Part shown: piece by piece, positions 1-8,248 of the stretch
Position numbering within the stretch: the stretch's first letter is position 1
How the letters are laid out: each line of letters begins with the position of its first letter
Source: Thioclava nitratireducens
GTDB taxonomy: Bacteria > Pseudomonadota > Alphaproteobacteria > Rhodobacterales > Rhodobacteraceae
Assembly (NCBI RefSeq): GCF_001940525.2
Contig: NZ_CP019437.1
Location: 2,702,501-2,766,500 of the forward strand
Length of the DNA stretch: 64,000 bases
Direction: 5' to 3'
The notes under the pieces: generated by a model
What the model was told of the DNA's origin: nothing
Databases searched by the model: none
Seen by the model: the letters and a program-made list of their open reading frames with translations, nothing else
Program-made: the position numbers and the translations under genes

Positions 1-1359
1 CGCCAGCACGGTGACGGCCATCGGCGGCACGATGGCGCTCGTGGCGGTCAGCGTGCCGTCAGGGCGCGGCGAGAGCGGGCCCTCGACCATACGGGCCAGC
101 CAGGGCTCAAGGATGGCGACGCCGATCGCGATGACGAGCACCGCGACACTTTCGCCGGTGATCTCGAAGGCGGCATCCGGCGACAGCCCGATCCCGTTGG
201 CCCCCAGCATGCCGGCGAAGACCTGTCCCGCCTCGACGATCGAGGTGGCGCGGAAGATCACCCAGCCGATGAGCACGACCAGAAGCGTGCGCAGCAGCGC
301 CGCGGTGGAGCGCGACTTGACCCAGCCGGAATAGCGTTCCCACATCAGCCAGCCGCCGTGCCAGGTGCCCCAGATCACGAAGGTCCAGGCCGCGCCGTGC
401 CACAAGCCACCCAGCACCATCACCGTCATCAGGTTGACGTAAGTGCGTGCCGGGCCGATGCGGTTGCCGCCGAGCGGAATGTAGAGATAGTCGCGCAGCC
501 AGACCGACAGCGAGATGTGCCAGCGCCGCCAGAACTCGGTGATCGAGCGCGAGATATAGGGCGTGTCGAAATTCTCGATGAAGCGGAAGCCCAGCATCAT
601 GCCCAGCCCGATCGCCATGTCGGAATAGCCCGAGAAGTCGAAGTAGAGTTGCATCATGTAGGCGATCGCCCCGCCCCATGACAGCGTCAGCGACGGATCG
701 GGCGTCGAGAAGGCGAGATCGGCCAGCGGGGCCACCGCATCGGCCAGCAGCACCTTCTTCGCCAGACCGACGAAGAAGCGCATCATGCCGTCCGAGAACA
801 TCTCGACCGAGTGGGTGCGGTGCCGGAACTGATGCGCGAGATCCTTGTAGCGCAGGATCGGCCCGGCAATGAGCTGCGGGAAAAGCGCGATGAAGGCCGC
901 AAAGTCGAGCGGGTGCACGTCATCGGGCGCATCGCCGCGATAGGTATCGACGATATAGCTCACCGACTGGAACACGTAGAACGAGACGCCGATCGGCAGA
1001 AGGATCTGCCAATGCACGCCGATGGCATCGGGCGTGGTCCCGAACAGCGCGGTCAGGCTGTCGATGAAGAAATTGAAATACTTGAAGAAACCCAGAACGG
1101 CGAGGCAGCCGGCGACGCCGATGCCGGTCCATATCTTCGCCATCCGCACATTCGCGGCATGGCGGATCGCCCGGCCGGTGAGCCAGGTCCAGGCGGTGGT
1201 GCCGACGAGCAGCAGCAGGAAATCCACCCGCCACCACGCGTAGAACACGTAGGAGACCGCGAGCAGCGTCAGCGACTTCCAGCGGCTCGGCGTCAGATAA
1301 TAGAGCGTGAGCGCCAGAGGCAGGAAGAGAAACAAAAAGGTTTCGGATGAAAAGACCAT
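1..1359 (-). CDS. algI: Alginate O-acetyltransferase AlgI-like (MBOAT), 3' end beyond window
   Basis: Membrane-bound O-acyltransferase that would carry acetyl groups across the inner membrane for O-acetylation of the polymannuronate/alginate chain. The minus-strand frame is open from an ATG at 1359 to the window edge (about 450 codons). It shows the MBOAT pattern: many hydrophobic helices, a segment FWRRWHISLSVWLRDYLYIPLGG, typical of AlgI/DltB, and the catalytic-histidine region LGGLWHGAAW followed by a second WHGG. The N-terminus (MVFSSETFLFLFLPLAL) is typical of AlgI. Its ATG overlaps the TGA of the upstream beta-helix gene by one base (TGATG), so translation is probably coupled. algJ/algX/algF partners, if present, lie left of the window. 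The family is sure; the substrate is inferred from the operon. Confidence 0.9.
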   Translation of the reverse strand, partial: MVFSSETFLFLFLPLALTLYYLTPSRWKSLTLLAVSYVFYAWWRVDFLLLLVGTTAWTWLTGRAIRHAANVRMAKIWTGIGVAGCLAVLGFFKYFNFFIDSLTALFGTTPDAIGVHWQILLPIGVSFYVFQSVSYIVDTYRGDAPDDVHPLDFAAFIALFPQLIAGPILRYKDLAHQFRHRTHSVEMFSDGMMRFFVGLAKKVLLADAVAPLADLAFSTPDPSLTLSWGGAIAYMMQLYFDFSGYSDMAIGLGMMLGFRFIENFDTPYISRSITEFWRRWHISLSVWLRDYLYIPLGGNRIGPARTYVNLMTVMVLGGLWHGAAWTFVIWGTWHGGWLMWERYSGWVKSRSTAALLRTLLVVLIGWVIFRATSIVEAGQVFAGMLGANGIGLSPDAAFEITGESVAVLVIAIGVAILEPWLARMVEGPLSPRPDGTLTATSAIVPPMAVTVLA

Positions 1360-2741
1360 CAGGTAGCGCCCTCTCCGGAACAGGTGTCAAAAGCTGCGCG
1401 CGCGGCATCACGGCGCAGAGGTGCGGGATCGAGCGCGCGCACGCCGGAGACGCTGAGATCCCCCGCGCCGCCATCAGCGCTCGCGCGCAGGAAATCGGAC
1501 GTCAGCGCGTCGAGATCGCCCGACAGAAGCCGGGGGCGCTGATCCGTAAAATCGTTGTCATGCAGGCGCAGGTCGGCAAGGCCGGTCGCGCGGATGCCCA
1601 TCCGGTTGCCCGCAAAGCGGCTGTCGGTGATAAGCACCCGCGTTTCGGGGCGCTGGCGGTCTATCATCAGTCCGGGGCCTCTATTGTCGGCAAACCGGCT
1701 CTCTTTGAAGATCGTCGTGCCCGCACCGCGCTCGGCGAAGCCGGCGCCTTTATTTCCCGAGACCTCGATCCGGTCGAAGAGAACGCAGGTCGCGCCTTGC
1801 GCCATCGTCGCGCCGGAACCGTCGAAGCCCCGCACGGCGACATCGCGAAGCTGAAGCGCGCGGCTGTTGTCATCCACGCGCATGCCCTTGCCCTGCCCGC
1901 CATCGAGCGCGACATTGACGAGCCGCATGTCGGAGACGCCCGAAAGGTGCAGCGCCTGCTCGCCCCCGGTATCGCGGACGGTCAGATCGGTGATCGTGCC
2001 CCCGTCGATATCGCGCAGCATCAGGCCGCTGCCCCGCGCGTCGGCAATCTCGGTATCGGTGAGGTTCACCCCGTCGAGATCCTGCAGGACGACGCCGCGC
2101 AGATCAGTGAAACTGTTCCCGGTCATCGCGGCCGGGCTGCCGAAACTGAGCAACCCGCGCCCGCCGAGAAACAGCCCGGCGCTATAGGCCCGGTCGCCAT
2201 AGCCGAGGCCGGTCAGCGTGGCATCTTTCAGCGACAGGCTCTGCGGTCCGAGTGCTGCGACAAAGGGACGGAACCCCGCAATATCGGGATGCACGTCGGG
2301 GCCCGCGGCGATGGTGGCGTGATCGACGTCGAGCGCGCCGAAAGAGATCAGGTAGCTGCCCTCGCGACGCGAAAGGTCCAGCCGATCGCCCTCGGACAGC
2401 GAAAGCGACGCGCCTTTCAGCACCACGATGGGCATCGAGGCCACAAACCGGTCATCCTTGCGGATCAGCGCATCGGGATGGCCGGAATCCGCCAGCAGGT
2501 CGTCGAGCATGGCCAAGGTCACATCGCCCTGGTTGAGGTAGATCGCCGAGCCGCCGCCCGGCGTATCGCCCAGAAGCTCCGTGTCGATTTCGACCCCGGC
2601 ACCGGCGGCAAGCTGGGTCAGCGCCAGGCGCACGTTGGACACCGACGCGCTGACCGCCTGCTGAGCAGCCGCCGGCGCGGTGAGCGCCAGCGCCAGCCCG
2701 CAGGACAGGCCAAGGCAACGCAGGTGTTCACTCACGTGCAT
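1359..2741 (-). CDS. AlgG-like periplasmic parallel beta-helix protein lacking the DPHD motif
   Basis: Predicted exported 460-residue protein: a signal peptide covers about residues 1-27 (cleavage near APAAAQ), followed by a right-handed beta-helix rich in short repeats such as DSRFAGNRMGIRATG. Position in the alginate operon and a stretch FRPFVAALGP...LTGLGYGDRAYSAG resemble the N-terminal half of mannuronan C5-epimerase AlgG. AlgG enzymes carry an Asp-Pro-His-Asp catalytic motif in the helix; here the matching turn reads GSGLMLRDIDGG and no DPH occurs anywhere. It may therefore be a structural or scaffold homologue that does not epimerise, or a divergent enzyme. The start overlaps the end of algA by 14 bp. 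Beta-helix fold confident; AlgG kinship moderate. Confidence 0.7.
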   Translation of the reverse strand: MHVSEHLRCLGLSCGLALALTAPAAAQQAVSASVSNVRLALTQLAAGAGVEIDTELLGDTPGGGSAIYLNQGDVTLAMLDDLLADSGHPDALIRKDDRFVASMPIVVLKGASLSLSEGDRLDLSRREGSYLISFGALDVDHATIAAGPDVHPDIAGFRPFVAALGPQSLSLKDATLTGLGYGDRAYSAGLFLGGRGLLSFGSPAAMTGNSFTDLRGVVLQDLDGVNLTDTEIADARGSGLMLRDIDGGTITDLTVRDTGGEQALHLSGVSDMRLVNVALDGGQGKGMRVDDNSRALQLRDVAVRGFDGSGATMAQGATCVLFDRIEVSGNKGAGFAERGAGTTIFKESRFADNRGPGLMIDRQRPETRVLITDSRFAGNRMGIRATGLADLRLHDNDFTDQRPRLLSGDLDALTSDFLRASADGGAGDLSVSGVRALDPAPLRRDAARAAFDTCSGEGAT

Positions 2742-4131
2742 CGCGCGTTCCCTTCGATGTCTCTTCGGCCTCGTCTTCCGAGAGGTCGATTTCGTAAAGG
2801 CTCAGCGCCCCGTCGCCGGTGTTCCAGACCTCGACCGACGAGCCGGGGCTTACGTTGATGCTATGACCCTGGCTGCAGGCATGGGTCGGCCCGCCGTTCT
2901 TCCAGTGGCCGCGACCGCTCGACACAGCGAGCAGCTTTCCACCCGGGGTCGGCCCGCGGAAAGTCGCGGTCTCGCCCGCGTCGAGGGTGAGACGCGACAC
3001 GGCGGGGAAGGCCTCGCCGCCCTGCCCGATATCTTCGGTTGCGACCTCGGGATGGCGCGCCACTTCGCTGCGGTTCTGGGCCTTGAGCTCGGCGACGGCG
3101 TCTTTCACCTTCTGGGCGTTGCTGTGATTGGTCACGAGGAGCGCGTCGGGCGTGTCGACGACGATCACGTCCTCCATGCCGATCACGGTGACCAGCTTGT
3201 CGCCCGCGCGGATCAGCGAGTTGCGGCAGTCGAGGGTCAGGGCCTGTCCGGTCGAAACGTTGCCGTCTTCGCCCTTGGGGCTGATCGAATGGATCGCGGT
3301 CCAGGCCCCCACGTCGTCCCAGTCGACCTCGACGGGAGCGACGGCGACGCGGTCGGAGCGTTCGAAGATCAGCCGTTCGGTCGGCTCGTTCGCGGCCTCG
3401 GCGAAATGCGCGCCGTCGAGGCACAGGCCGGTTTCGGTCTTTTTCGCGCCGTCGAGCGCGGCCAGAACGGCGGCCAGCGTCGCCGGGTCGTATTTCTCGA
3501 ATTCCTCGATCAGGACGTCAGCGCGCATCAGGCTGATGCCCGACGCCCAGAACGTGTCGCCCGATGCGACGAGCCGTTGGGCTTTCTCCAATTCGGGCTT
3601 CTCGATGAAACTGGTGACCTCGTGGAGGCCTTCCTGGCCATCGACCAGCGCGCCGCCGGAGATATAGCCGAACCCGGTCTCGGCATATTTCGGCACCACG
3701 CCGAACAGCACGATCCGGCCCTGCTGCGCGCCCTCGCGCATCTGCTTTACCACCGTGTTCATGTCGCCTTCGATCTTGTGATCGGACGGCAGGACCAGAA
3801 GCAGCGCCTCGGGATCCTCTTCCGCCAGCGTCAGGGCAGCGGCGAGAACCGCGGGGCCGGTATTGCGGCCCATCGGCTCCCCCAGAAAGCGCCCGGTGAC
3901 GCCGATCTCGGCGAGCTGATCGCGCACAAGACCCTCCTCGGAGGCGGCGGCGACCAGCAACGGGTCAGCGAAATCGTCATCGAGATGGCGCGCCACGGTG
4001 CTTTGCAGGAACGTCGGACCGCCATTGCCGTCGATGGACTGGAATTGCTTGGGCTGGGCGACGCGGGACATCGGCCACAAGCGGGTCCCCATCCCTCCAG
4101 ACAGAACTACGGGATTAACGACACTATTCAT
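2728..4131 (-). CDS. algA: Mannose-1-phosphate guanylyltransferase (AlgA/ManC type), cupin half degenerate
   Basis: Makes GDP-mannose from mannose-1-phosphate and GTP, the precursor that AlgD oxidises. The 467-residue protein has the nucleotidyltransferase signature SGGMGTRLWPMSR (residues 11-23), LPSDH, FGYI and FIEKPE motifs. Bifunctional AlgA proteins also carry a C-terminal cupin phosphomannose isomerase domain with a metal-binding QxHxxRxE-type motif. Here the last roughly 100 residues keep a cupin-like pattern (GGKLLAVSSGRGHWKNGG...GSSVEVWNTGDG) but lack that His/Glu set, so isomerase activity is doubtful and mannose-6-phosphate may come from another enzyme. It overlaps alg44 by 4 bp (ATGA). 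Well supported as a guanylyltransferase. Confidence 0.92.
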   Translation of the reverse strand: MNSVVNPVVLSGGMGTRLWPMSRVAQPKQFQSIDGNGGPTFLQSTVARHLDDDFADPLLVAAASEEGLVRDQLAEIGVTGRFLGEPMGRNTGPAVLAAALTLAEEDPEALLLVLPSDHKIEGDMNTVVKQMREGAQQGRIVLFGVVPKYAETGFGYISGGALVDGQEGLHEVTSFIEKPELEKAQRLVASGDTFWASGISLMRADVLIEEFEKYDPATLAAVLAALDGAKKTETGLCLDGAHFAEAANEPTERLIFERSDRVAVAPVEVDWDDVGAWTAIHSISPKGEDGNVSTGQALTLDCRNSLIRAGDKLVTVIGMEDVIVVDTPDALLVTNHSNAQKVKDAVAELKAQNRSEVARHPEVATEDIGQGGEAFPAVSRLTLDAGETATFRGPTPGGKLLAVSSGRGHWKNGGPTHACSQGHSINVSPGSSVEVWNTGDGALSLYEIDLSEDEAEETSKGTRDARE

Positions 4132-5234
4132 GACTGGTCTCCAATTGCTTTGATACTACGGGTAAAGGCGCGCGCTTCTCCGAGCGCGTCGCGGGAAAGG
4201 CTGCCCCAATCGACCCCGAAGGCATCGCGGCTGACGCTGAGCGCGGCGACCTGCCCCGCCTCGTCGGGCGAAAGGTCGATCGATGGGACGAGATTGGCGC
4301 GCACCAGCCCGTCGGAGCCGACAGCACCCGGCGCGCGGAACCCGTCGCCGAGGGTCGCACGGAATTCGGTCCCGTCAGGCAGGGTCACGTTGACGCCGCC
4401 GGTCTGCTGCACTTCGAACAAAAGCTCCTGCGGCAGGCGCGCCTCGATGACCAGCGGCGCATCCGGAGCGGAGATCTCGAAGAGCGGCTCGCCAGCAAGA
4501 ACGGTGCTGCCCTCGGCCACGGAAATCGGATGGACGGTGCCTTTGCTCGGCATGGCGATCGAAAGCGTCTCCCCGTCCACCGTGTCGAGCGCGAAGAGCA
4601 CATCGCCCGGACCGGCATCGGGGTTGATGAAGCTGATCTGACCGTCGGCGGTCGCCCGGATCGTCTGGCCCTGCGCGACCACGCGGCCCGGGGCGGCGAT
4701 ATCGGTCGTGAACAGACGCGCCTGCATCAGGCTGACGGCCAGCGCGATGAGCGCGACGCTCAGGGCAAGCACGACGAGCGTGCCGAACGCGCTGCGCAGC
4801 CGCTTGCGGAACCCGGGCTTCGGCGCCGCTCCGGTGCCGCCCTTGGGTTGCGCGAGCGATCCGCTGCGGATCAGCCCGCCGGAGCTGGTCAGGTCACCCG
4901 AGATATAGTCATTCAGGATTTGCCGCAGCTGCGGCGAGTGATCGCCCGTCGGCTCGGTGAAGACCAGTACGCTGGAATTGTCGCCTTCCACCATGACCCG
5001 CGCGGTCGGCACGAGCGCCACCTGAAAGCCGGGAAAGTCGAAGATCAGGTGGACGATCTTTTCCGTGCCGTCGATCCGGCGGTCTATCAGGCCCGAGACC
5101 TGCGCCTCGGTCAGCGACAGACCGTCGCCTGCGTAGCGCCGTCCGTCGATGACCGCGGAAAACGGGATATCGATCAACGGGTGTTCGTTTCCGGCCGAAA
5201 GCGGCGCCGGTGAAGTGTCGGGGGCGTGTGTCAT
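4128..5234 (-). CDS. alg44: Alg44-like co-polymerase: PilZ-like region, TM helix, HlyD-like periplasmic domain
   Basis: Partner of the Alg8 synthase in polymannuronate export. The 368-residue layout fits Alg44: a cytoplasmic PilZ-like domain (about 18-110), one membrane helix (about 149-170), then a periplasmic barrel-sandwich/HlyD-like part with lipoyl-type pieces (GRVVAQGQTIRATADGQI; KGTVHPISVAEGSTVLAGEP). In Pseudomonas Alg44, c-di-GMP is bound by RxxxR and D/NxSxxG motifs. Here the corresponding stretch is HPLIDIPF...SLTEAQVSGL, with neither the arginine pair nor the Asp-x-Ser. c-di-GMP control therefore looks lost or altered. The gene sits 19 bp after alg8 in the same operon. Assignment rests on architecture plus context. 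Confidence 0.85.
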   Translation of the reverse strand: MTHAPDTSPAPLSAGNEHPLIDIPFSAVIDGRRYAGDGLSLTEAQVSGLIDRRIDGTEKIVHLIFDFPGFQVALVPTARVMVEGDNSSVLVFTEPTGDHSPQLRQILNDYISGDLTSSGGLIRSGSLAQPKGGTGAAPKPGFRKRLRSAFGTLVVLALSVALIALAVSLMQARLFTTDIAAPGRVVAQGQTIRATADGQISFINPDAGPGDVLFALDTVDGETLSIAMPSKGTVHPISVAEGSTVLAGEPLFEISAPDAPLVIEARLPQELLFEVQQTGGVNVTLPDGTEFRATLGDGFRAPGAVGSDGLVRANLVPSIDLSPDEAGQVAALSVSRDAFGVDWGSLSRDALGEARAFTRSIKAIGDQS

Positions 5235-5253
5235 GGTGCGTCCTGTCGGTCGT

Positions 5254-6717
5254 TTAGAGAAGTCCGGTCGAGAGCGCCGCGGCGAGGGTTAGCCACCCCA
5301 GCGCAAGGACCTGCATGTAAGTGGAAGTGGCCGAGCGCAGCCGCGCTCCGAGAGGCATGCGCGCCGCGGCTTTCTTGGCGGCCTGGCGCGTCCATTTCTG
5401 CCGGTCGAGACGGAACAGGGCCGAGCTCTTGACCGACGCGCCGAGAATCTGGCCGAAGTAGAGCAGCGGCGCGTAGATGATCGGGAAGCCGCCGCCCCGG
5501 AAGGTCGAGAGCATCCAGCAGAAGACGTAGCGGGTGAACATCACCCAGGCGATGTAGGCGGGGATCACCGCGGGCGTCGCGAAGAGCGCGGTCAGCGCGA
5601 TCGAGATCGGCCCGAACAGCGTCGTCCAGATCGACACGCGCTGGTCGAGGATCGACCACCAGGTGAAGAACCCGATCCGCGACGGGCCCAGCGCCACCGC
5701 GCGGCCATTGGTGCGCAGCATGTTGCCGAACCACCGCTTCATCAGCGCCACGGCGCTTTCGACGAAGCCCGGCATCGGCTGCTCCTCGTAGGAGACGCAG
5801 CGCACGTCGGGCAGATAGGTCATCCGGTAGCCGCGGCTCAGCAGCCAGAACCAGGTCGATTTGTCGTCGCCGGTCAGGAAGTTGATCCGACCGAGCCGCC
5901 AGTGATCGATATGGTCCGATTGAACCTGTCGGATGAAGCTCGGGTCCACCGCCAGGTCGGCGCGGAAGACGGACATCCGGCCCGTCAGCGTCAGCACCCG
6001 GCCGCCGAACGCCATCGAGGACATCATCATCTGACGCTGCATGAAGCGCAGATCGAACCAGTTCCGGAACAGCCAGTCATCCGGGATCTCGACGGATTCG
6101 TCGGTGGTCAGCGCCCCGACCCGTTCGTCGGTGAAGAAGGGCGCGGAGCGCTCGACGATGTCTGCTGGCACGGCGCTGTCGCCGTCGACGAACAACATGA
6201 TGTCGTCGCGTCGCGGGGCCTCGCGCTGCATCAGCCGCAGCGAGCGGGCGATGGCGTCGCGCTTCCCGGTTCCCGGGATCTGGTCGATGATGAAGCGCAC
6301 CTGCGGCATGTCGTGCCTGCGCGCCTCGAAGAGATCGCGCAGCACCCTGAGGTCGGCGCCATCCACCACCGAGGCGACGATGGTCGCGCCGCCGGGCGAG
6401 CGGCGGGCCGCCTCGAAGATCGAGCTGTAGACGCGGCTCGTGACGCCCGGCTCGATCTTGTAGGTCGTGACCATGAAATACGCGTGCGCCGGAACGGGGC
6501 GGCGCGCATAGGCGGCCTCGGCCCGCGCGCGGCGCCGGGGATAGAGCACCCGGACATAGGCGGTCGCGCGCAGGAAGTTCAGTGCCGCCCATCCATACCG
6601 CCACAGGCCGATCACCCCGAGCACCACGATGGCACTATCGGCGGCAGCCAGGCTGGTGTCGCGCACGGCAAGGCCCAATGCGACGAAAGCCGCGATATAA
6701 ATGAGATGACCCAGCAT
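5254..6717 (-). CDS. alg8: Alg8-like GT2 mannuronan synthase
   Basis: Processive family-2 glycosyltransferase expected to polymerise GDP-mannuronate at the inner membrane. Of 487 residues, the N-terminus carries two hydrophobic segments, then the cytoplasmic GT-A domain with VDGDS (Asp178/Asp180, nucleotide-sugar and metal binding), TGDDKSTW (282-289) with the likely catalytic aspartate, and KRWFGN (327-332), the Q/KRW acceptor-site motif of cellulose-synthase-like enzymes. C-terminal membrane helices follow (about 355-420 and the last 20 residues). It lies 6 bp downstream of algD and just upstream of alg44, the canonical algD-alg8-alg44 order. Confident. Confidence 0.92.
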   Translation of the reverse strand: MLGHLIYIAAFVALGLAVRDTSLAAADSAIVVLGVIGLWRYGWAALNFLRATAYVRVLYPRRRARAEAAYARRPVPAHAYFMVTTYKIEPGVTSRVYSSIFEAARRSPGGATIVASVVDGADLRVLRDLFEARRHDMPQVRFIIDQIPGTGKRDAIARSLRLMQREAPRRDDIMLFVDGDSAVPADIVERSAPFFTDERVGALTTDESVEIPDDWLFRNWFDLRFMQRQMMMSSMAFGGRVLTLTGRMSVFRADLAVDPSFIRQVQSDHIDHWRLGRINFLTGDDKSTWFWLLSRGYRMTYLPDVRCVSYEEQPMPGFVESAVALMKRWFGNMLRTNGRAVALGPSRIGFFTWWSILDQRVSIWTTLFGPISIALTALFATPAVIPAYIAWVMFTRYVFCWMLSTFRGGGFPIIYAPLLYFGQILGASVKSSALFRLDRQKWTRQAAKKAAARMPLGARLRSATSTYMQVLALGWLTLAAALSTGLL

Positions 6718-6723
6718 TGCGGA

Positions 6724-8043
6724 TTACCAGCAGATGCCCTGATAGCCAGCGTCGCTGACGAGGTTCGGGTCGATGCGGCCGAGATCCACCACGCGGCGGT
6801 TGCCCAGCGTCTCCTTCAGACGGGCGGTCACCTCGGGATACTTGTTGCCCACGACGATGACCTCGCTGTCTTCGATCAGACGGTCCAGATCGTCTTCCAT
6901 CCGTTCGAAGAGGTCGGGCACGACGGCGTTGCCGCGGCCGGCGGCGCCGGGATCGTTGGCGAAGGCGGTGGCGACATAGGGATCGTAGATGCGCACGTCC
7001 TGACCGCTTTCGATCAGCCGCGCGGCCAGATCGGCCAGCGGGCTTTCACGCAGATCGTCGGTGCCCGACTTGAAGCTGACGCCGACGAGACCGACGGTCT
7101 TCTTCGAGGCGGAGCGCACCATGGCCTCGGCGCGCTCTATCTGCGCCTCGTTCGCCTCGAGAATGGCGTTCAGAAGCGGCGTCGCGACGCCCGATGTCTC
7201 GCCCACCGCCTTGAGTGCGCGCACGTCCTTGGGCAGGCAGGAGCCGCCGAAGGCGAAGCCGGGACGCAGGAAGGCCGGCGACATGGCGACCTTGGTGTCG
7301 CTGCACAGGACCGCCATCACCTTCTGACCGTCGAGGTCGTTGGCCTTGGCGATGTTGCCGATCTCGTTGGCAAAGCTGATCTTCGCCGCGCGCCAGCTGT
7401 TCGATGTGTATTTCACCATCTCGGCGGTGCGAATATCGACCTTGTTCATCTCGCAGGGAAGATCCTGGTTGATCTCGGTCAGGACCTGTTCGGTCTGCGC
7501 GTCGAGGCTTCCGAACACGATCAGGCCGGGATCGGCATAATCCTCGATCGCGGTGCTTTCGCGCAGGAATTCCGGAAAGTAGCCGACGCCGAAATCGCGC
7601 GCTGCGAGCTTGCCGGAGGCGCGTTCGAGCGTGGGAATGCAGATCTCTTCCATGGTGCCGGGGACGATGGTCGAGCGCATGATGACCGTGTGGCGGTCTG
7701 ACTTGTTGGCGATCGCCTTGCCGATGTCCTGACAGACGGAGACCACGAAGGTCAGACCGACCGAGCCGTCGGGCGCCGAAGGCGTGCCCACGCAGACGAA
7801 GGAGGCGTCGGTCTTCGCGACGGCCTCCGCCGCGTCGGTCGTGGCCCTGAGCCGACCGCTCGCAGCCATCTCGGCCACCAGCTCGTCGAGCCCTTTTTCA
7901 ACGATGGGCGCGCGGCCCGCATTCAGTCCATCGACCTTGCTCTCGTCGAGATCGACCGCAATCACTTCGTGGCCGTCACGAGCAAGGCAAGCCGCTGACA
8001 CGACGCCCACGTAGCCGATCCCGAAAACACTGATCTTTGCCAT
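6724..8043 (-). CDS. algD: GDP-mannose 6-dehydrogenase
   Basis: NAD-dependent four-electron oxidation of GDP-mannose to GDP-mannuronate, the committed step of alginate synthesis. The 439-residue protein has the Rossmann motif FGIGYVG (7-13), the catalytic cysteine in FGGSCLPKDVRAL (Cys269), the KYTSNSWRAAKISFANEIG helix and the C-terminal UDP/GDP-binding domain with GVSFKSGTDDLRESP. Closeness to AlgD rather than UDP-glucose dehydrogenase is inferred from the YFPEFLRESTAIEDY segment and from neighbouring algA, alg8 and alg44. First gene of the operon; GGGGAGAAGG lies about 8 bases ahead of the ATG. Confidence 0.93.
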   Translation of the reverse strand: MAKISVFGIGYVGVVSAACLARDGHEVIAVDLDESKVDGLNAGRAPIVEKGLDELVAEMAASGRLRATTDAAEAVAKTDASFVCVGTPSAPDGSVGLTFVVSVCQDIGKAIANKSDRHTVIMRSTIVPGTMEEICIPTLERASGKLAARDFGVGYFPEFLRESTAIEDYADPGLIVFGSLDAQTEQVLTEINQDLPCEMNKVDIRTAEMVKYTSNSWRAAKISFANEIGNIAKANDLDGQKVMAVLCSDTKVAMSPAFLRPGFAFGGSCLPKDVRALKAVGETSGVATPLLNAILEANEAQIERAEAMVRSASKKTVGLVGVSFKSGTDDLRESPLADLAARLIESGQDVRIYDPYVATAFANDPGAAGRGNAVVPDLFERMEDDLDRLIEDSEVIVVGNKYPEVTARLKETLGNRRVVDLGRIDPNLVSDAGYQGICW

Positions 8044-8186
8044 AATTCTTTTCCTTCTCCCCTCGAAACGGGCGAATCGAAACGTGTAATGGGCAGAGGT
8101 ACCGCCCGGTTCGACCCAAGGGATAAAGGAAGATTCGCAGCCCTTTCAGTCGGGAATACGGGCGAAGAGCGGAGGAATTTCGGAAA
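8044..8186 (-). promoter_or_regulatory. Leader/promoter region of the alginate-type operon
   Basis: Non-coding stretch between the terminator of the LuxR genes and algD. It holds a direct repeat TCGAAACG at 8063-8070 and 8077-8084 (14 bp apart, close to the ribosome-binding site) and a related GGTTCGA at 8109-8115. No convincing -35/-10 pair can be picked by eye. The repeats could be a regulator site or chance. Confidence 0.35.
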
Positions 8187-8209
8187 GGGGTCGGGAGCTT
8201 CCTGACCCC
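8187..8209 (-). terminator. Rho-independent-like terminator after the LuxR gene pair
   Basis: Inverted repeat GGGGTC...GACCCC with an inner GGA/TCC pairing and a 3-base loop. On the minus strand it is followed by TTTCC. It lies 40 bp past the stop of the luxR gene at 8249 and would separate the regulators from the alginate operon. Confidence 0.6.
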
Positions 8210-8248
8210 CCGTGTGGGGCAAAAACCCACTCGGGAGGTCGGACGGGC

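Noticed and set aside
6724..8043. UDP-glucose 6-dehydrogenase instead of AlgD
   Set aside because: The operon contains algA, alg8 and alg44, and the segment around the catalytic cysteine reads like GDP-mannose dehydrogenase.
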